Part shown: positions 36,111 through 48,676 of the stretch, in pieces
How the letters are laid out: every line of letters begins with the position of its first letter
Numbering within the stretch: the first letter of the stretch is position 1
Origin: Tetranychus cinnabarinus
Lineage: Eukaryota > Arthropoda > Arachnida > Trombidiformes > Tetranychidae
Length of the DNA: 64,000 nt
NCBI GenBank assembly: GCA_022266195.1
Contig: WHVY01000002.1
Coordinates: 635,001 to 699,000 of the forward strand
Direction: 5' to 3'
The notes under the pieces: model-generated
Database searches by the model: none
What the model was told of the DNA's origin: nothing
Seen by the model: only the letters and a program-made list of their open reading frames with translations
Program-made: the position numbers and the translations under genes

Positions 36111-36249
36111 TCTTTCACAAGTGTCTAAATAGCTAATAGTTCTGATATTTTAACAGCAAATGCTTTATTCAAGTTACTGTGCGGGAAGTATAATGCAAAT
36201 TTCTTCAAAATTGAACAGAAATATCAGAGTAGATATGCGTGAAAGATTA

Positions 36250-36606
36250 ATCACAGTTTACTTGAGATTCTGGTGCTTCGCTTTTCTTCTCTAGAGCGGC
36301 TGTGCTTTTACGTTCAACGGCCAAGCAAAACAAGTTACTTGCAACAAGCAATTGACCTTTATACTGATGCCAAACCATGTACTGATCAAACTACCAATTA
36401 GAATAAGATAATCGGAAAGAGGAAATTCTGCTTTACTCTCTAATAGAGAGTCTCTATTAATGAATCAGGTTCAGATGAAACGGTGAAATGTAATACCAGG
36501 TAAGGTTACCTTACTCTTTGAGATTGACATTGTTTATAAATTTTTAGCAAAGTACCATTATCTGTAAAAAATATTTCATTGAAGCGTATTTCACTCGTTT
36601 ATTTCC
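36250..36606 (-). pseudogene. ENaC-like C-terminal fragment
   Basis: Carries TM2 and the C-terminal tail of the ENaC family, with a duplicated 'tctctattaatgaatcag' stretch, a deletion in the extracellular part, and a missing base in the TM2 region. It ends abruptly at 36606, where Nek9-derived DNA begins. Non-functional remnant. Confidence 0.8.
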
Positions 36607-36816
36607 ATGGTCAATACTCGTAATCTATCATCAACTGATGGGGTAAATAGCAACTTTTGTCATTTCAAACATTTTAAACGTCACTAATTGTTTTCATCCT
36701 CTAGATCCCTGAATGGATTAAATTGGAAGCTGAAAGATGGGAAAAGGAATCAGATGCTAGTAAAAGGATTGAAGCAAGTCGCACATTCCCGTTAAGCGCT
36801 CGAGATCTTGAATACA
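36607..36816 (+). pseudogene. Nek9 fragment (parts of exons 8 and 9)
   Basis: Almost identical to 30079-30288: the end of exon 8, the whole 62 bp intron, and the start of exon 9 up to DLEY. It then jumps to the Nek9 3' flank (36817 matches 30581). There is no start, kinase or RCC1 sequence. Confidence 0.85.
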
Positions 36817-37317
36817 TCTATCTGAAACATGGGAACATGTTTTATTCATCGCTCCGCATACCAGCAAGAATCATTTATCGTTCAAAATAAGTTGTAAATT
36901 CAATATTTTTGAATAGCTCGATTTACGCTTATAATTAATAACCTGGATAAATGTAATATAAACATCAAGTTTGACCCTTTTAAGTATCCATATTTTGGTC
37001 ACTAATACTCTAGATGTAAGCGTAACGTTTACTTAACAAATCCATCTTGATTTTAAATATTTGACCATTTTTACAGATACTTAACGATAAAAAGGAAAGC
37101 ATTATTCTTCATTTCCATCATATGCTTTCCAAACGCACAAAGAAATCAAAATTGTTATATCAATTTATAGTGTACAAAAACATTTTATTTCAAACGATGC
37201 CATCAAAGTTCCTCGTGATTTTTTTCAATCCAAGAAAAGAAACCTGTAATTAAACAGAAATTAAAACAGAATTCAAAAATTATGCGAGTCTTACTTACCA
37301 GGTTCAGGAGTCAAAGG
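36607..37317. repeat. Segmental duplication i, esterase-side copy
   Basis: Counterpart of 30079-31095. Its right end lies inside exon 2 of the intact carboxylesterase, so the last exon and terminal intron of that gene lie in duplicated DNA. Confidence 0.85.
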
Positions 37318-39029
37318 CTTTCCGTTTGCAGCTCCAAATGGGAATGGCCATGAACTAAGACAACGATCGCAAAAATTCACGTCAACATTATCAATTTTAT
37401 GCGAATCCAGTATCATAACTGGATGATTGTTGACTTCACTAGGCCTCCAAGCGGACCATTTTTCAGTACCGATAGGTGAAGGTTTGCTAAATTGGAAACA
37501 AGAAATATACAAAATCAAAATATGTTTCAACTGACAACTTAATATCCATCGACTTACCCTTTTTTAGCGAAATCAGCCCAAACTTTCATCATTATATTGG
37601 ATAATATGACATCTTCAATTATGTATTTATCAGCTTGCAAGAAAGGCTTGCCAAAAACCATAGGAACATCATCACCATGACTGGCTGGTAACCATTTACT
37701 TGGTGTTATGAAAGGAAGTATATTTTGCGAAGGTCGTTGTGATTGGTAGTAAGCATAGACATTTGCATGTCCATTTTTAACCAGGTCATGTCCAAAGACA
37801 TAGGTTGGACAAGATAAAAATGTATCACCATAAGCTGAAGAGACGGCAATTCTGATGGCATCAGGATCGTTTGGCGAAACATTGGACAAGTATTTTTCAA
37901 TGTAGTAGGGAAGTGCTGGTTCACCAAATAACAATTTCAAAATATGTTTAGCATGTGGTAAAGTCAGGTTAGTTGGATTAATTGGAGCGAAAGTAAGTGG
38001 ATCTTTGACCAACAATAAAACTGCTCCTTCGTTACCAACAGTTCCTAATAAAACATTGATTTTGGCGTCAAAACCTTTTGAAGCAACAGCCTTTTCAGGT
38101 TCTTGTGGAAGAAATTCATCACCAATTACAGGCCAAAAGCTATCAACATTTTCAAGCTTTTTATAGTCGAATGAGGATAAACATGAAACAATTTTTTCAT
38201 TTGAATCGGATGAGCAACCCGTGGCTTTTATAAAAGGCTTGTTAACGTCTGCAACAGTCCATCGTTTAAAATCATAAATGGCGCCACTTTGAAGAATCAC
38301 ATTTTTAAATAATCCTTTTGATTGAGGTGACACAACGTGAGCTGAAACTGACATTGAACCAGCTGATTGACCGAAAAGTGTTACTCTATTTGGATCACCA
38401 CCAAAGTATTCAATATTATCTCTAACCCATTGCAGAGCCAGGTTTTGATCCCAAAGACCCATGTTACCAGGAATACCGAGTTCAGGTAAATACAGGAAAC
38501 CAAATGGACCCAAACGATAGTTTACTGTTACAACAATTACATCGTGAAGTCCAGCTAATGGAGTGCCATCACTTTCATCAACTTGATTTGCTGATCCATG
38601 GCTGAAAGCACCTCCGTGAATCCAAACCATGACTGGTCGTGGCCTTTTAACGCCTTTTTGTTTGTCATTTATAGCGGATGCTCTCACAAAGACATTCAAA
38701 ACCAAACAATCTTCAGTCACTGTTACACTAGCAGTCAACCCAAGTAAATCTGGTTGAGCACAATAAGGACCCCACTTGTTTGTCTCCAACAATCCATTCC
38801 AAGGCTTTTTTGGTACTGGCTTCTTGAACCGTAAGTCTTTGACTGGTGGCTCGGCGTAAGGAATCGTCAAAAAGTTGTAAACCTTGATTCCTCGGAAATG
38901 AACCGATTTACCTTTTATAAGTCCAGTTGAGATCTTCAATTCGGGTTCCTCATCCACGTTACTTTCTCCTCGTGTAAGAACGAGGTGGAGCAAGCATAAA
39001 CACAGCGATATTGGTAACGTTAACTTCAT
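37203..39029 (-). CDS. Secreted carboxylesterase (alpha/beta hydrolase, COE type)
   Basis: Ester hydrolase of the carboxyl/cholinesterase family, 566 residues. Exons: 37558-39029, 37299-37486 and 37203-37243; the last adds only GFFSWIEKNHEEL-stop. The ATG at 39029 is chosen because a signal peptide follows directly (MKLTLPISLCLCLLHLVL); an upstream in-frame ATG at 39056 would add nine residues. Oxyanion hole HGGAF, nucleophile elbow GQSAGS (Ser222), acid Glu334 in GTVGNEG, and His451 in SHGDDVPMVFG complete the triad, and the EDCLVLNV motif is present. The protein should therefore be active and exported. The family detoxifies esters (including pesticides and plant compounds), digests lipids, or degrades hormones; which one cannot be told. 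It lies convergent to a duplicated Nek9 3' fragment. Confidence 0.88.
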
Positions 39030-39060
39030 TGTGATCCAAGTAAAAGTGCCTAACAACGAG

Positions 39061-42000
39061 CATTTTCATTATTAAAAGGCAGCTTCTTATCTAATAACTT
39101 TTCACTATTTGATTAACTCTGATAACTGTCTGGTTATTGCAACAATTAGTACTGGATATCAATGTTTAATTTTATCGTTTCACATTAAAATAGATGATTA
39201 TAATAACTTGAAAATTATCAATTTAGTGATCAGTAGTTTATCTAGTAGTGATCTGTAACGGAAATATTTAATTGAACTTCGCTTCTATTGTTCAACAGCT
39301 CTTATTTTTTATGTTTTTGGTATTGAAATCATAATAAAAAACTTAAACAAATATTAATACAAGATTTATTATTGTGTAAGCTAATCAATTGATCCTATCA
39401 AAACCAGACAGAGATCTATTGCTAACGGCTTAATATTCATCTTTACTTAAAGTCAGATAATTCATTGATTATATCTCGGTATATCGGCTAATTTGTTCAC
39501 GTCTTGGCTGGCAAATTACAACGTGATCTCAATTAAAAGCCATTGAACTATTAATATAATCACATTTTATGTGCTATTAAATGATAAACAGATATGATTG
39601 AAATTGATGTTTATATTATCTCTAATTGTTTTTCCATAGGTAGCAATCTCCACATCTCCAACAATATTTCATTCATTTCATGTTATTTCAATCAAAATTG
39701 TGAATCGTCTTTCACAGACAGCTTTGAATTTCTTGTTAAATACCTATTTTACTTCAAGAAACATCTTTTATCATATGCAAGGACATTAACTAACGATTTC
39801 AAACGCAGGCAAATGAACAATATCCGAAGATTAACTACTAATTTTTAGTCAACTTGTGTTTCGTTGTTCTTATAATAATCGAAGTTTATCTTTAAAATTT
39901 TGGCTATAATTAGATAGAGATCAATATTGAAAAATTAACACTGGTTCACCCTTGTTGTTAGTCCAAAGCTTTTTTGAAGCTTGATTTACAATGAAAAGCA
40001 ATGAATTACAACCAATGAACAGAGATCGCATGTCAGGCTGAGTATTGTTATTTCCATTGTTTTCCATGTTGGTGTTTGATGAACCCAATCAGTGAAAGTA
40101 ATCTCATAATTAGATTCTGCTTCTATCATGTTAGGCATAATACGTTGGTTTTGTTTAAGAATTAAAAGAAAAGCAAAGTTATCCATCAGCACTTCATACA
40201 AATCAATCTGATATTTACCGGTAAAAATATTCATGAGGAACTTGAGACTTGTTTTTAACCTTGTAATGGTTTTTTATGCATGTTTCCTAAACATTTGATA
40301 AACTTGATTGAATTAACCTTCGTCAGGAAGAGTACCAATAGTTAAAGATTGGCCAAAGTGACGGAATAAAGTGATCCATGATCATTTAAAGGTGAATCCG
40401 ATCAAGAGCATTATTTAGATAAAAAGAGAGGAATGTGAATAAAAAAGATAAGAGTGACAAAAGTGTGACGTTTTTACTACGTCACATTTTTAACTTTTCC
40501 GAACTCATATTTTTACTAACATTGCTGTCTTGCGCCTTCATTGATTTAAAAACGTGGTGTAGTAGAGCTGAGTTTAAATTTGAATTTAATTAGTTTTTGA
40601 TCTGTCATTAATTAGTTTAATGCTATTAACACCCAGCCAAATCAGACAAAATTAAAAAAAAACTATTATTCTTGAATTAGAACAGGAAAAACTCAGAGAA
40701 AGCCAGGTAAATAGCTAAAAAGCGCAGCTATTTTCACGAAAAAAGCTTGGTTTTTAGTTTGGATAAAAACATTTTTTATCTAACTGAAAGATTTTATTTC
40801 AATAAAATTTTTATCTAAATAATTTTCTTGATCGGATTCACCCTAAAATATCAAGTTGATATTCTTTAAAAGTCGTAAGTAAAAAAAGTCTTCAGAGCTG
40901 TGAAAGCATCGAAAGACAACAATCAAACGGTTAATATTTTATCGTTGTTCAATAGAGAGAGTAATTAAGGTTTTAAATTAAAAACAAGAGCGAAATCTAG
41001 ATAACTTTTTCCCCTTTCATAGCAATTCAGAATGTTGATTAGAAACTGTTAGGAGGTTAGTGGAGTTTCTTGTGAGATGAATCAAGTATTAGTGACAGTA
41101 AAAACATGATAAATTCACAATAAATCACTAGAAATCATTCAAACAAATCAGCACTAATCAAAAGAGGGAAAGGAGATGCCAAAATAGATACTCTGACAAC
41201 CAGAATCAACTCAATAAACACATCAAAAACATAACAACCAACAGAATAAATAAAGGTTATGTTTTCGAAGTGTTTCCTCGTGAAAAGGAGATCAAAGGGT
41301 TTTGGGATAATAAATTGAATAATAGTATTTTTCGTCGAGTTCGAGAACCCATCTTCGGAGAAACCTTTGCCAAGGCTGACGAAGATTTACCGTTAGTCTC
41401 ATAAACAATGAAATCATTACACAGATGGCAACATATGCATATTTAGCCAAAAATTTAAATACAAGTGCATTTACAGCGTTGTAGTCCGGAACGTACTATT
41501 AGTTAATTAGTTAAATTGGGCCAGAATTAGGTTGCTTTTCCTGAATATGAATTTTATAAATATTGGAATCGGAGAATTTTACTAAAGAATATACAAATGA
41601 TTTATCAAAACGGAATCGACACAATAACTTTATTAGTAAGTGGATTCACAAAGAAACCCCGCTTTGATTGACCTTGGTCTTTTAACAAAAAATCGGTAGC
41701 TACTGTCCAACCGACCTCTAATCTCTTTTAGCTGGTTCCTTGAGCAATTTTTAAAATTGATTGATTTTGCAGAGATTTGAAATCTCCCCTTTGGTTGGCA
41801 CTTGCTTTAGTAAACAATGAGACATATCTTGATTAACTCACAATCGTCATCATATCATGGTAATTGCAATAGTTAGCTTTTTTATGATCAGAAATTAATG
41901 GAATACCCTCTGTTATGACTGTTTTACACAATCAGAACAGAATCTATAAATCTTAATGACTTTGATTCATTATCATCCCTCATGAAATTCAAAAAACTTC

Positions 42001-42409
42001 ACAACTTAAAGACCAAATTTGATCAATACTTCGGTTTCAATGTCAATATTTAATATCTTTCTAGAAAAATAAGTGTTAATGGAATAGATTTGTAAATTGT
42101 TTCAAGTAATAGTTGGAGCAGTAATGGTCAAAATAATCCTTGAATAACAATAAAATATTGAACGATTGTAACCAGTTTCATAATAATCCTTATCTAAGCA
42201 TGATTTGCTTTGATAAAAAGGTATTTTACACCAATCTTGATCTAGATCTAACAGTTATTCTGGTTAATTAAGCCCGCCCAATCTATCAGAGGAAAATAGA
42301 TATATTTTGTTGAAATGAAGGGTAAATTAAAGTGTTGATCAACAACTTGCGGCAGTATTAAATTAAATTAGTGCTTTCATTTGATTCTTTGATTGAAAAA
42401 TTGAAAATA
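39061..42409. other. Intergenic, no supported gene
   Basis: About 3.3 kb between the esterase start and the methyltransferase start. Small frames (39594-39848 +, 39986-40234 -) have no recognisable content. A 7-bp-arm palindrome (TGTGACG...CGTCACA) lies near 40465-40487. From 41190 the DNA is the right copy of segmental duplication ii. Confidence 0.45.
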
Positions 42410-43423
42410 ATGACAAACAGACAATATGATTCAAGCAAAGTAGCTTCAATTTACATTGAGGTTCGACCAACTCCATCCCACGAGTTGATTAATTCAATTA
42501 TAAAACAACTTTCCAAGCATTGTTCACCCAATAGCAACAATAAATGGTCTCGAGCAGTTGACGTTGGTTGTGGCTCAGGTCAGGCGACATTCAAGTTAGC
42601 TGATTACTTTGATCAGGTTATTGGTTATGACATAAGTGTACCTCAAATCAAAGAAGCAAATGAACGGAATAAATTCGACAATGTAACTTTCAAGGTAAGT
42701 TAGAATAATATTCAAAAACGAAAGAAGTTCATCTGCCTTTAAAACCCTCGAACGGCTCTGTTCATGCTAGCTACAAGGCTATTGGAATGATTCCATTTTT
42801 TGTATTCGGTGTTATTTGATTTCATCTATTTGATGATATTAATGTGATTTTGATCTTAATTATTGCAGATAAGTCCTGGAGAAGAGATTGACCTAGAAGA
42901 TAATTCGGTTCAATTGATAACGGTTTGTGAAGCTCTTCATTTTTTCAACATTGACAAATTCAAGGCCAAAGTCGATTCCCTTTTATCGAAAAATGGTTTA
43001 TTCGCAACGATTGGCTACTATCCAGTCCCAAAGTGTATTCGTCTTGATGACCCAACAGTCAACCTTGATCGAATATCAAATATTTTTGAAAGAACCTTCC
43101 AACTATGGCAAGATCATGGATACCCAGTGCAAGTATTTGTTGAACGTGTTTTGAACAAGTATCGTGGACTCAATTTACCCTTCGATAAGGTCTGTTATGA
43201 AGATACATTCGTAACCACATTGAGGCGACCAGCAACTTACCTTATTGATTTAATTAACTCTCTTGGAACCAGTGAGTTATTCCGAACCAAATATCCAGAG
43301 AAAGATGAGATTCTAATGAATGGCATCAAAAAAGATTTACATGAGATATTCGGGACAAATGATTTATCTTCAGTTCAAATCGAAGCTTCGTTTGAATATT
43401 TCGTTATCTGTTTCAAGAAGTGA
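42410..43423 (+). CDS. Class I SAM-dependent methyltransferase
   Basis: 279 residues in two exons, 42410-42694 and 42869-43423 (GT-AG, phase 0). Motif I, AVDVGCGSGQATFKLA, binds S-adenosylmethionine. An acidic residue after the second strand (VIGYDIS) and the VQLITVCEALHFF region match the methyltransferase-11-like fold, close to the small eukaryotic/fungal 'putative methyltransferase' and trans-aconitate methyltransferase group. There is no signal peptide, so it is cytosolic. The substrate is unknown. The start is the ATG in AAAATAATGACAAAC (MTNRQYDSSKV); an upstream in-frame non-ATG extension was ignored. A truncated copy lies at 33112-33457. Confidence 0.82.
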
Positions 43424-44248
43424 ATGATTATTTTCTGAGTATCACCATTCCGAATGATCCACAAAATATTATTACATTAATATTCTCAATGTTTCATCTT
43501 TTAAAACTACAAGTTACTTGAAACCAATCAGTAATGAAAGACGGCGAAAACAGGTATTGTGTTATTATTTTGTAAATAATAAAATTGACTTTCGGACGAT
43601 TGTTTGCAAGCGACTCTTAATTGTAAAAATGCAAAGCAAAAGGTGATTGATTAAATTTAATTGATGAAGTTAATTGATTTCATTGTAATGTCAAATAAAT
43701 CAATTGGTAAACGCCATTTATGCTTCTTATCTACCCATTGAACCACTCAACTACTAATTATTTGAAAAGTTTCTTTCTTGATTTCAATTTGCTCTAGCAA
43801 AATTCTGATTTTTACTAAACATTTATATTTTTGAGATATTTTTCATGACTCTAAATGCATGTCTGTCAGTCCAGCGACATTTGAAAAAATGTATCAAAAT
43901 GCCTCGACAAATCATCAAGTCTTTACCCAATCGAGTAAATATCTCACATACATATTCAGTCAATCTCTAATCAATGATTGATAATTTTATCTTTTATATT
44001 GGGATTGTCGGATGGTGACACTCACTGTTTGAATTGCGAGTTAAAAGTGAAAATCAAATAAAAATAACAAAGAATCTCACGAAAAGTTTATTTTTATCAG
44101 TTCGCAAAGTCTACTAAATACATTAGCACTGTACTGTAGTAAATTGTTCTGATTTTCAACACAATAAATTTCATTCGAGATACAGTCCAAGAAGTACAAA
44201 CTTTTTTCAAAATTAAATTGCTGTATCAGTGTGGATATTAGGAAAAGA
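43424..44248. other. Spacer shared with 33458-34163
   Basis: Methyltransferase-to-ENaC spacer, homologous to the equivalent stretch in the left copy of duplication ii. No gene seen. Confidence 0.55.
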
Positions 44249-45493
44249 TTAATCATTGTTTATTTGGGGTTCTACTGTTTCATCCTGATTCTCCGAAACG
44301 ACTGGGCTTTTACGTTCAACGGCCAAGCAAAACAAGTTACTTGCAACAAGCAATTGGCCCATTATACTGATGCCAAACCATGTACTGATCAAACTACCAC
44401 TTAGAATGAGATAATCGTGAAGAGGAAATTCTGGTTTACTCTCTGTTAATGAATCAGGTTCAGATGAAACACTGAAACGTAATATCAGCTTCTCTTCTCC
44501 TTTTGCAACATCTTCACTGGTTTTGGACATTTTCAATGAATATTGAACTGAACTGCACATTGGTTGAGTAACAAGAGATTGACATTGTTTATAAATTTCG
44601 CGTAAAGTGCCATTATCATAACTGAACATTCCATTGAAGCGTATTTCACGTGCTTTTCGGTACTTTTCTAAAGAAACTGTAGTTCCGGGGAAAAGTAATC
44701 CTGTTCGTTCAATCGAATTAGCGTTTAGACAATCTTCAAATGTTTGTCGTCGATTATAATCTTTGCACATTGTTTTGTACGGAGTAGACAATAGGTTTTC
44801 AGTGTGTTTTGTGAAGTGGATTACATGTGTAATTTGTTTCCCTGGAGTAAGAGATGAATAAACATAAAGACTGTCATCTTCAACTGCAGCTTTACCAGGA
44901 TAAACTAGGTTCAATAACATGACTGTAGCGTTCAGGCCAAAACCAAACAAATGATTTGCTGTGTAGACAACCGCATCAACACGGGATAGTTTCAATGGCA
45001 GACCAGATGAGTCCAGACATCTCAATATGAGAACTAAGCTTGACGAAGAAGCTTCGCTAATCAACTTGCATTTTCCAGTCTTTAGAGGGTCTTCCTTGAA
45101 TCCTGATGAATAAACCTGTCCTATGAACATCTTAGGTGCATACGAATAATTAGCTATATCCGATAAACTTAAATAAGGACCTAAGGATTTTGAAAATAAA
45201 ATCGGATACTTTAAACGACCATCGCATTCCTTTTTGGCTGTAAGGTGACTGCAAACTGCATCGAATTGGGATTTATATTTTGTTTGTAAAATCACAGGAT
45301 CCAACGCGAATTGATACGGAATTTGGATTCTGATTTCCGGAAATTCAATTTCACTAGGAATGTAGTGTGTCACCTCTTTACGAACGTTGAATTCTTGATA
45401 ATTTTGAGTTAATAAATAGAATTCCCAAGCGAATATAGCAATGCAAATTGCTCGAATTGAAACTGTAAGAGTTGATTTAAGAAAAAAGATCAT
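44249..45493 (-). CDS. Degenerin/ENaC-like channel, copy B
   Basis: Intronless, 414 residues, full length. TM1 about 9-29 follows an N-terminus of only eight residues (MIFFLKST). The extracellular domain carries the cysteines shared by all copies and sequons such as NYS, NAT and NGT. TM2 about 362-389 is DYLILSGSLISTWFGISIMG, with GIS as the likely pore filter, and a 24-residue acidic tail follows AVERK. It shares most residues with copies A, D and E. Because it lies in the less rearranged copy of duplication ii, beside the intact methyltransferase, it may be closer to the original than copy A. Confidence 0.77.
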   Translation of the reverse strand: MIFFLKSTLTVSIRAICIAIFAWEFYLLTQNYQEFNVRKEVTHYIPSEIEFPEIRIQIPYQFALDPVILQTKYKSQFDAVCSHLTAKKECDGRLKYPILFSKSLGPYLSLSDIANYSYAPKMFIGQVYSSGFKEDPLKTGKCKLISEASSSSLVLILRCLDSSGLPLKLSRVDAVVYTANHLFGFGLNATVMLLNLVYPGKAAVEDDSLYVYSSLTPGKQITHVIHFTKHTENLLSTPYKTMCKDYNRRQTFEDCLNANSIERTGLLFPGTTVSLEKYRKAREIRFNGMFSYDNGTLREIYKQCQSLVTQPMCSSVQYSLKMSKTSEDVAKGEEKLILRFSVSSEPDSLTESKPEFPLHDYLILSGSLISTWFGISIMGQLLVASNLFCLAVERKSPVVSENQDETVEPQINND

Positions 45494-46383
45494 TTCTTTT
45501 TCCTCTTTACTTTTCTTCGAAAGTTTTACTTTAAACTCTAAAGCTGATCAATTCAGTGAGATTAAGTTTGGTAACTAGTTCAGACTTAAATCGAATGTGT
45601 CACTAACGAAATCATTTAGTCGATATTTCTTGACAATGAGCCATGAATACAATTATATTCATTTAACTTTTTTATGCTAAACCTTTGAATTCACATCAAT
45701 CATTTTACATTTTGATTGATAGCTAAAGATCGAATGTATTAATATAATATAATATAATATCAATAATAAATAAATAGAATTAATTTATTGATTAATAGAA
45801 AAATAGACTTGGTAAGAGAAAATAGCATTAAGAATTGCTCGAATTGATGTTGTCAGAGTAGATATAAGATATTCTGGTTTCACCTTTTTGCAAATCGTTT
45901 GAGCAAATACGATAAATTTTAACGTTTATCGTTTCAACGAAACAGAATTTATGTGTTTTTATTTCAGCTTTGAATTGTGGAGCATTATGGAGTTCATTAG
46001 TTAAGGAATCAGGAATCCATGAATCCAGTTTTTTCTCTCCTGAACGTTGTTATTCTCATCAATCATTCTGCATTTTGATTCTTTTCTGTGGTTTTGTCAA
46101 GGTTGTCACGAGTGTTGCTTTGACTTCGGTATAGCCGCGATGTTTGGTATGACATGAAAAGATTTATACCAAGAAAAGTACGAGTGTCTAATATGAAACG
46201 TAGTCAAAGTTGTGTGTGAGCTTCTTTAGTGGACATGCGATATGAAAAGTCCATTTTTATAAATTCTCTTGCATTAATGTCTAAATAGCTAATAACTCTG
46301 ATGTTTTAACAGCAAATGCTTTATTCAAGATACGGTGCAAGAAGTACAAATTTCTTCAGAATTAAACTGATGGGCGGGCCAGA
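45494..46383. other. ENaC upstream region with 5' relic and AT repeat
   Basis: Includes the leader DNA of copy B, a simple taata-type repeat (45739-45760), an ENaC N-terminal relic (45838-45910), and the second copy of the repeated block (46011-46260), whose minus frame is broken by a stop. Confidence 0.5.
45739..45760. repeat. Short (taata)n repeat
   Basis: Four to five units of an AT-only 5-mer (aatat phase); low-complexity DNA upstream of ENaC copy B. Confidence 0.6.
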
Positions 46384-47620
46384 TTAATCACTGTTTACTT
46401 GGGATTCTGTTGCTTCGTTTTGCATCTCTGGAGTGGCTGTGCTTTTACGTTCAACGGCCAAGCAAAACAAGTTACTTGCAACAAGCAATTGACCCATTAT
46501 ACTGATACCAAACCATGTACTGATCAAACTACCACTTAGAATAAGATAATCGTGAAGAGGAAATTCTGGTTTACTCTCGATTAATGAATCAGATTCAGAG
46601 GAAACGGTGAAAAGTAATACCAGACTCTCTTCGCCATTTGAAACATCCTCACTGGTTTTGGTCATTTTGAATGAATATTGAACTGAACTGCACATTGGTT
46701 GAGTAACAAGAGATTGACATTGTGCATAAATTTTGAGTAAAGTACCATTGTCCGAATGGAATATTGGATTGAAGCGCGTTTCATTCGTTTGCCTGTACTT
46801 TTCTAAAGAAACTGTAGTTCCAGGGAAAAGCAATCCTGTTTTGTCAATCGAATTAGCGTTTAGACAATCTTCAAATGTTTGTCGTCGATTATAATGTTTG
46901 CACATTGTTTTGTAAGGAGAAGGCAATAAGTTCTCCGTGTGTTTTGTGAAACCAATCCCATGTGAAATTTGTTTCCCTGGACGAATAAGCATAAAGACTG
47001 TCATCTTCAACCAAAGCCTTTTCTGGATAAATTAGATTCATTAACATAGCTGTTGCATTCAATTTGAAAGCAAAAAAGTGATTCGCGCTATAAGTAACCA
47101 CCTCAGCACGAGATAGTTTCAATGGTAGACCAGATGAGTCTAGAAATCTCAATATTAGAACTAAGGACGATGAAGAAGCTTCACTAATCAACTTGCATTT
47201 TCCAGTCGTTCGAGGGTCCTCCTTGGGTCCCGCCATAAAAATCCTTGGTATGAATATTTCAGGTGCATACGAATAATTAGCAACATCCGATAAACGTAAA
47301 TATGGACCGAAGGATTTTGAAAATAAAATGGGATTCGTTAAATGGCCATCACAATCCTTTTTAACTGAAAATTGTCTGCAAATTTGATCGAATCGGAATT
47401 TATATTTTGTTTGTAATATCACAGGATCCAACGCAAATTGATAAGGAATTTTAATTCTGACTTCAGGCAATTCAATCTCATTCGGAATGTAATGTGTCTT
47501 TTCTTTACGAATGTTGAATTCTTGAAAATTTTGAGTCAATAAATAGAATTGCCAGGCGAATATAACAATACAAATCGCTCGAATTGATATTGTCAGAGCA
47601 GATTTTGACAACAACATCAT
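46384..47620 (-). pseudogene. Degenerin/ENaC-like channel, copy C (frameshifted)
   Basis: Very close to copy D. An 8-base deletion near 46980 (in the SSLTPGKQ codons; other copies read ctggagtaagagatgaataa there) breaks the frame after VEDDSLYAYSS. The span is 1237 bases, against 1245 in the intact copies. The true start is the ATG at 47620 (MMLLSKSALT). TM1 and the first half of the ectodomain are in one frame, TM2 and the tail in another. No other lesion was seen, so the break is recent or could be a sequencing error. Confidence 0.8.
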
Positions 47621-48676
47621 TTCGGTTTCACCTTTTTGCAAATCGTTTCGAGCAAATAAGATAAATCGAGTTGAGTCGTTTGGATGAAACAGACTTTATG
47701 AGTTTCTTCCCAACTTAATGCTCAAAAAGTATTGAATTCATTTCTCTATACCATGAAACAGGAATCTATGAATTGTACCTCATTTTTCTACTTCTTCTAC
47801 TTCTATAAATTCTCATCAATCATTTTACATTTTGATTGATTAACGTTCATCGGCTAAATTAAAAACGAGTCTTAAAATCGTTAAATTAGACAAAAATCTA
47901 ATAATTCTTGTGATTGACAAAGAATTGTCACATGAACAATGAATAAAAATATCTTGCTTTTGATTGAAATGTCATTGATTGGAATAATTCAATTCGAAAT
48001 GATCAAAGTGACGAAAAATCATTCTATTCATCATTCTATTGAATTAAAGTTTCAAAATACTATCAGATTATTTTCAATTATAAATCAAAAAATCAAAAAC
48101 TGAAAATCGTTTTCAAAAATTGAAAGCTTCGTTCGAATGTTTTGTAATCTGTTTCAAATCTGTGTCAATGATTATTTTCCGTCTTGTCATCCACTTATTA
48201 ATAACTGACGAATCTTATTACATACAGTATATTGTATGCCAGCCATTGCGCTGTATTAGGCCAAAAGCTTGTTGACAAGATGATCTATTGTGACTAAATA
48301 TTTTATATTTTCAATATTCCACCGTCTGAATAAACTGCTTCAAAGCAATAAGTAAAGAAAGACGTTGAAAAAGTATTAATATTAAGCAAAGAGTTACTCT
48401 TTGGTATTATGTCATTGTTTTGTCAATTGTCTTACAGACGATTGTTTTCAATCGACTCTTGATTGTAAACAATGCAAAGCACGAGATTTTAAGGTAATTG
48501 GTATCATTGTATTGTCAAATAAAATCAATTGTTAAACGCCATTTATGCTTCTTATCTATTCATTGTAACACTCAACAACCGCCGTAATAAAAAAATCTAG
48601 AATAATTGTTTACAAACGATCAATATTTTGGCACATTGCAATATGTAAACAAACTCGCGATCAATTAATCACAATT
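47621..48676. other. Spacer shared with 52236-53260
   Basis: Homologous to the ENaC copy D to GH31 spacer. It should hold divergent promoters for an ENaC copy (minus) and the glucosidase (plus). No gene seen. Confidence 0.5.

Larger units (their letters stand above)
32880..36300. repeat. Segmental duplication ii, left copy
   Basis: Matches 41190-46380 in order: the 5' flank of the methyltransferase (32880-33100 against 41190-41400), the last part of its second exon, the spacer, the ENaC gene and its upstream region. About 1.7 kb of the methyltransferase is missing here. Divergence is moderate, with many substitutions and small indels. Confidence 0.8.
41190..46380. repeat. Segmental duplication ii, right copy
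   Basis: Carries the intact methyltransferase, ENaC copy B and its upstream region, parallel to 32880-36300. The upstream part (from about 46011) also overlaps the start of duplication iii. Confidence 0.8.

Noticed and set aside
39594..39848. 84-codon plus-strand frame
   Set aside because: No domain or start context; composition like the flanking DNA.
39986..40234. 82-codon minus-strand frame
   Set aside because: Only its C-terminal end is hydrophobic, no family likeness, and no supporting splice sites.
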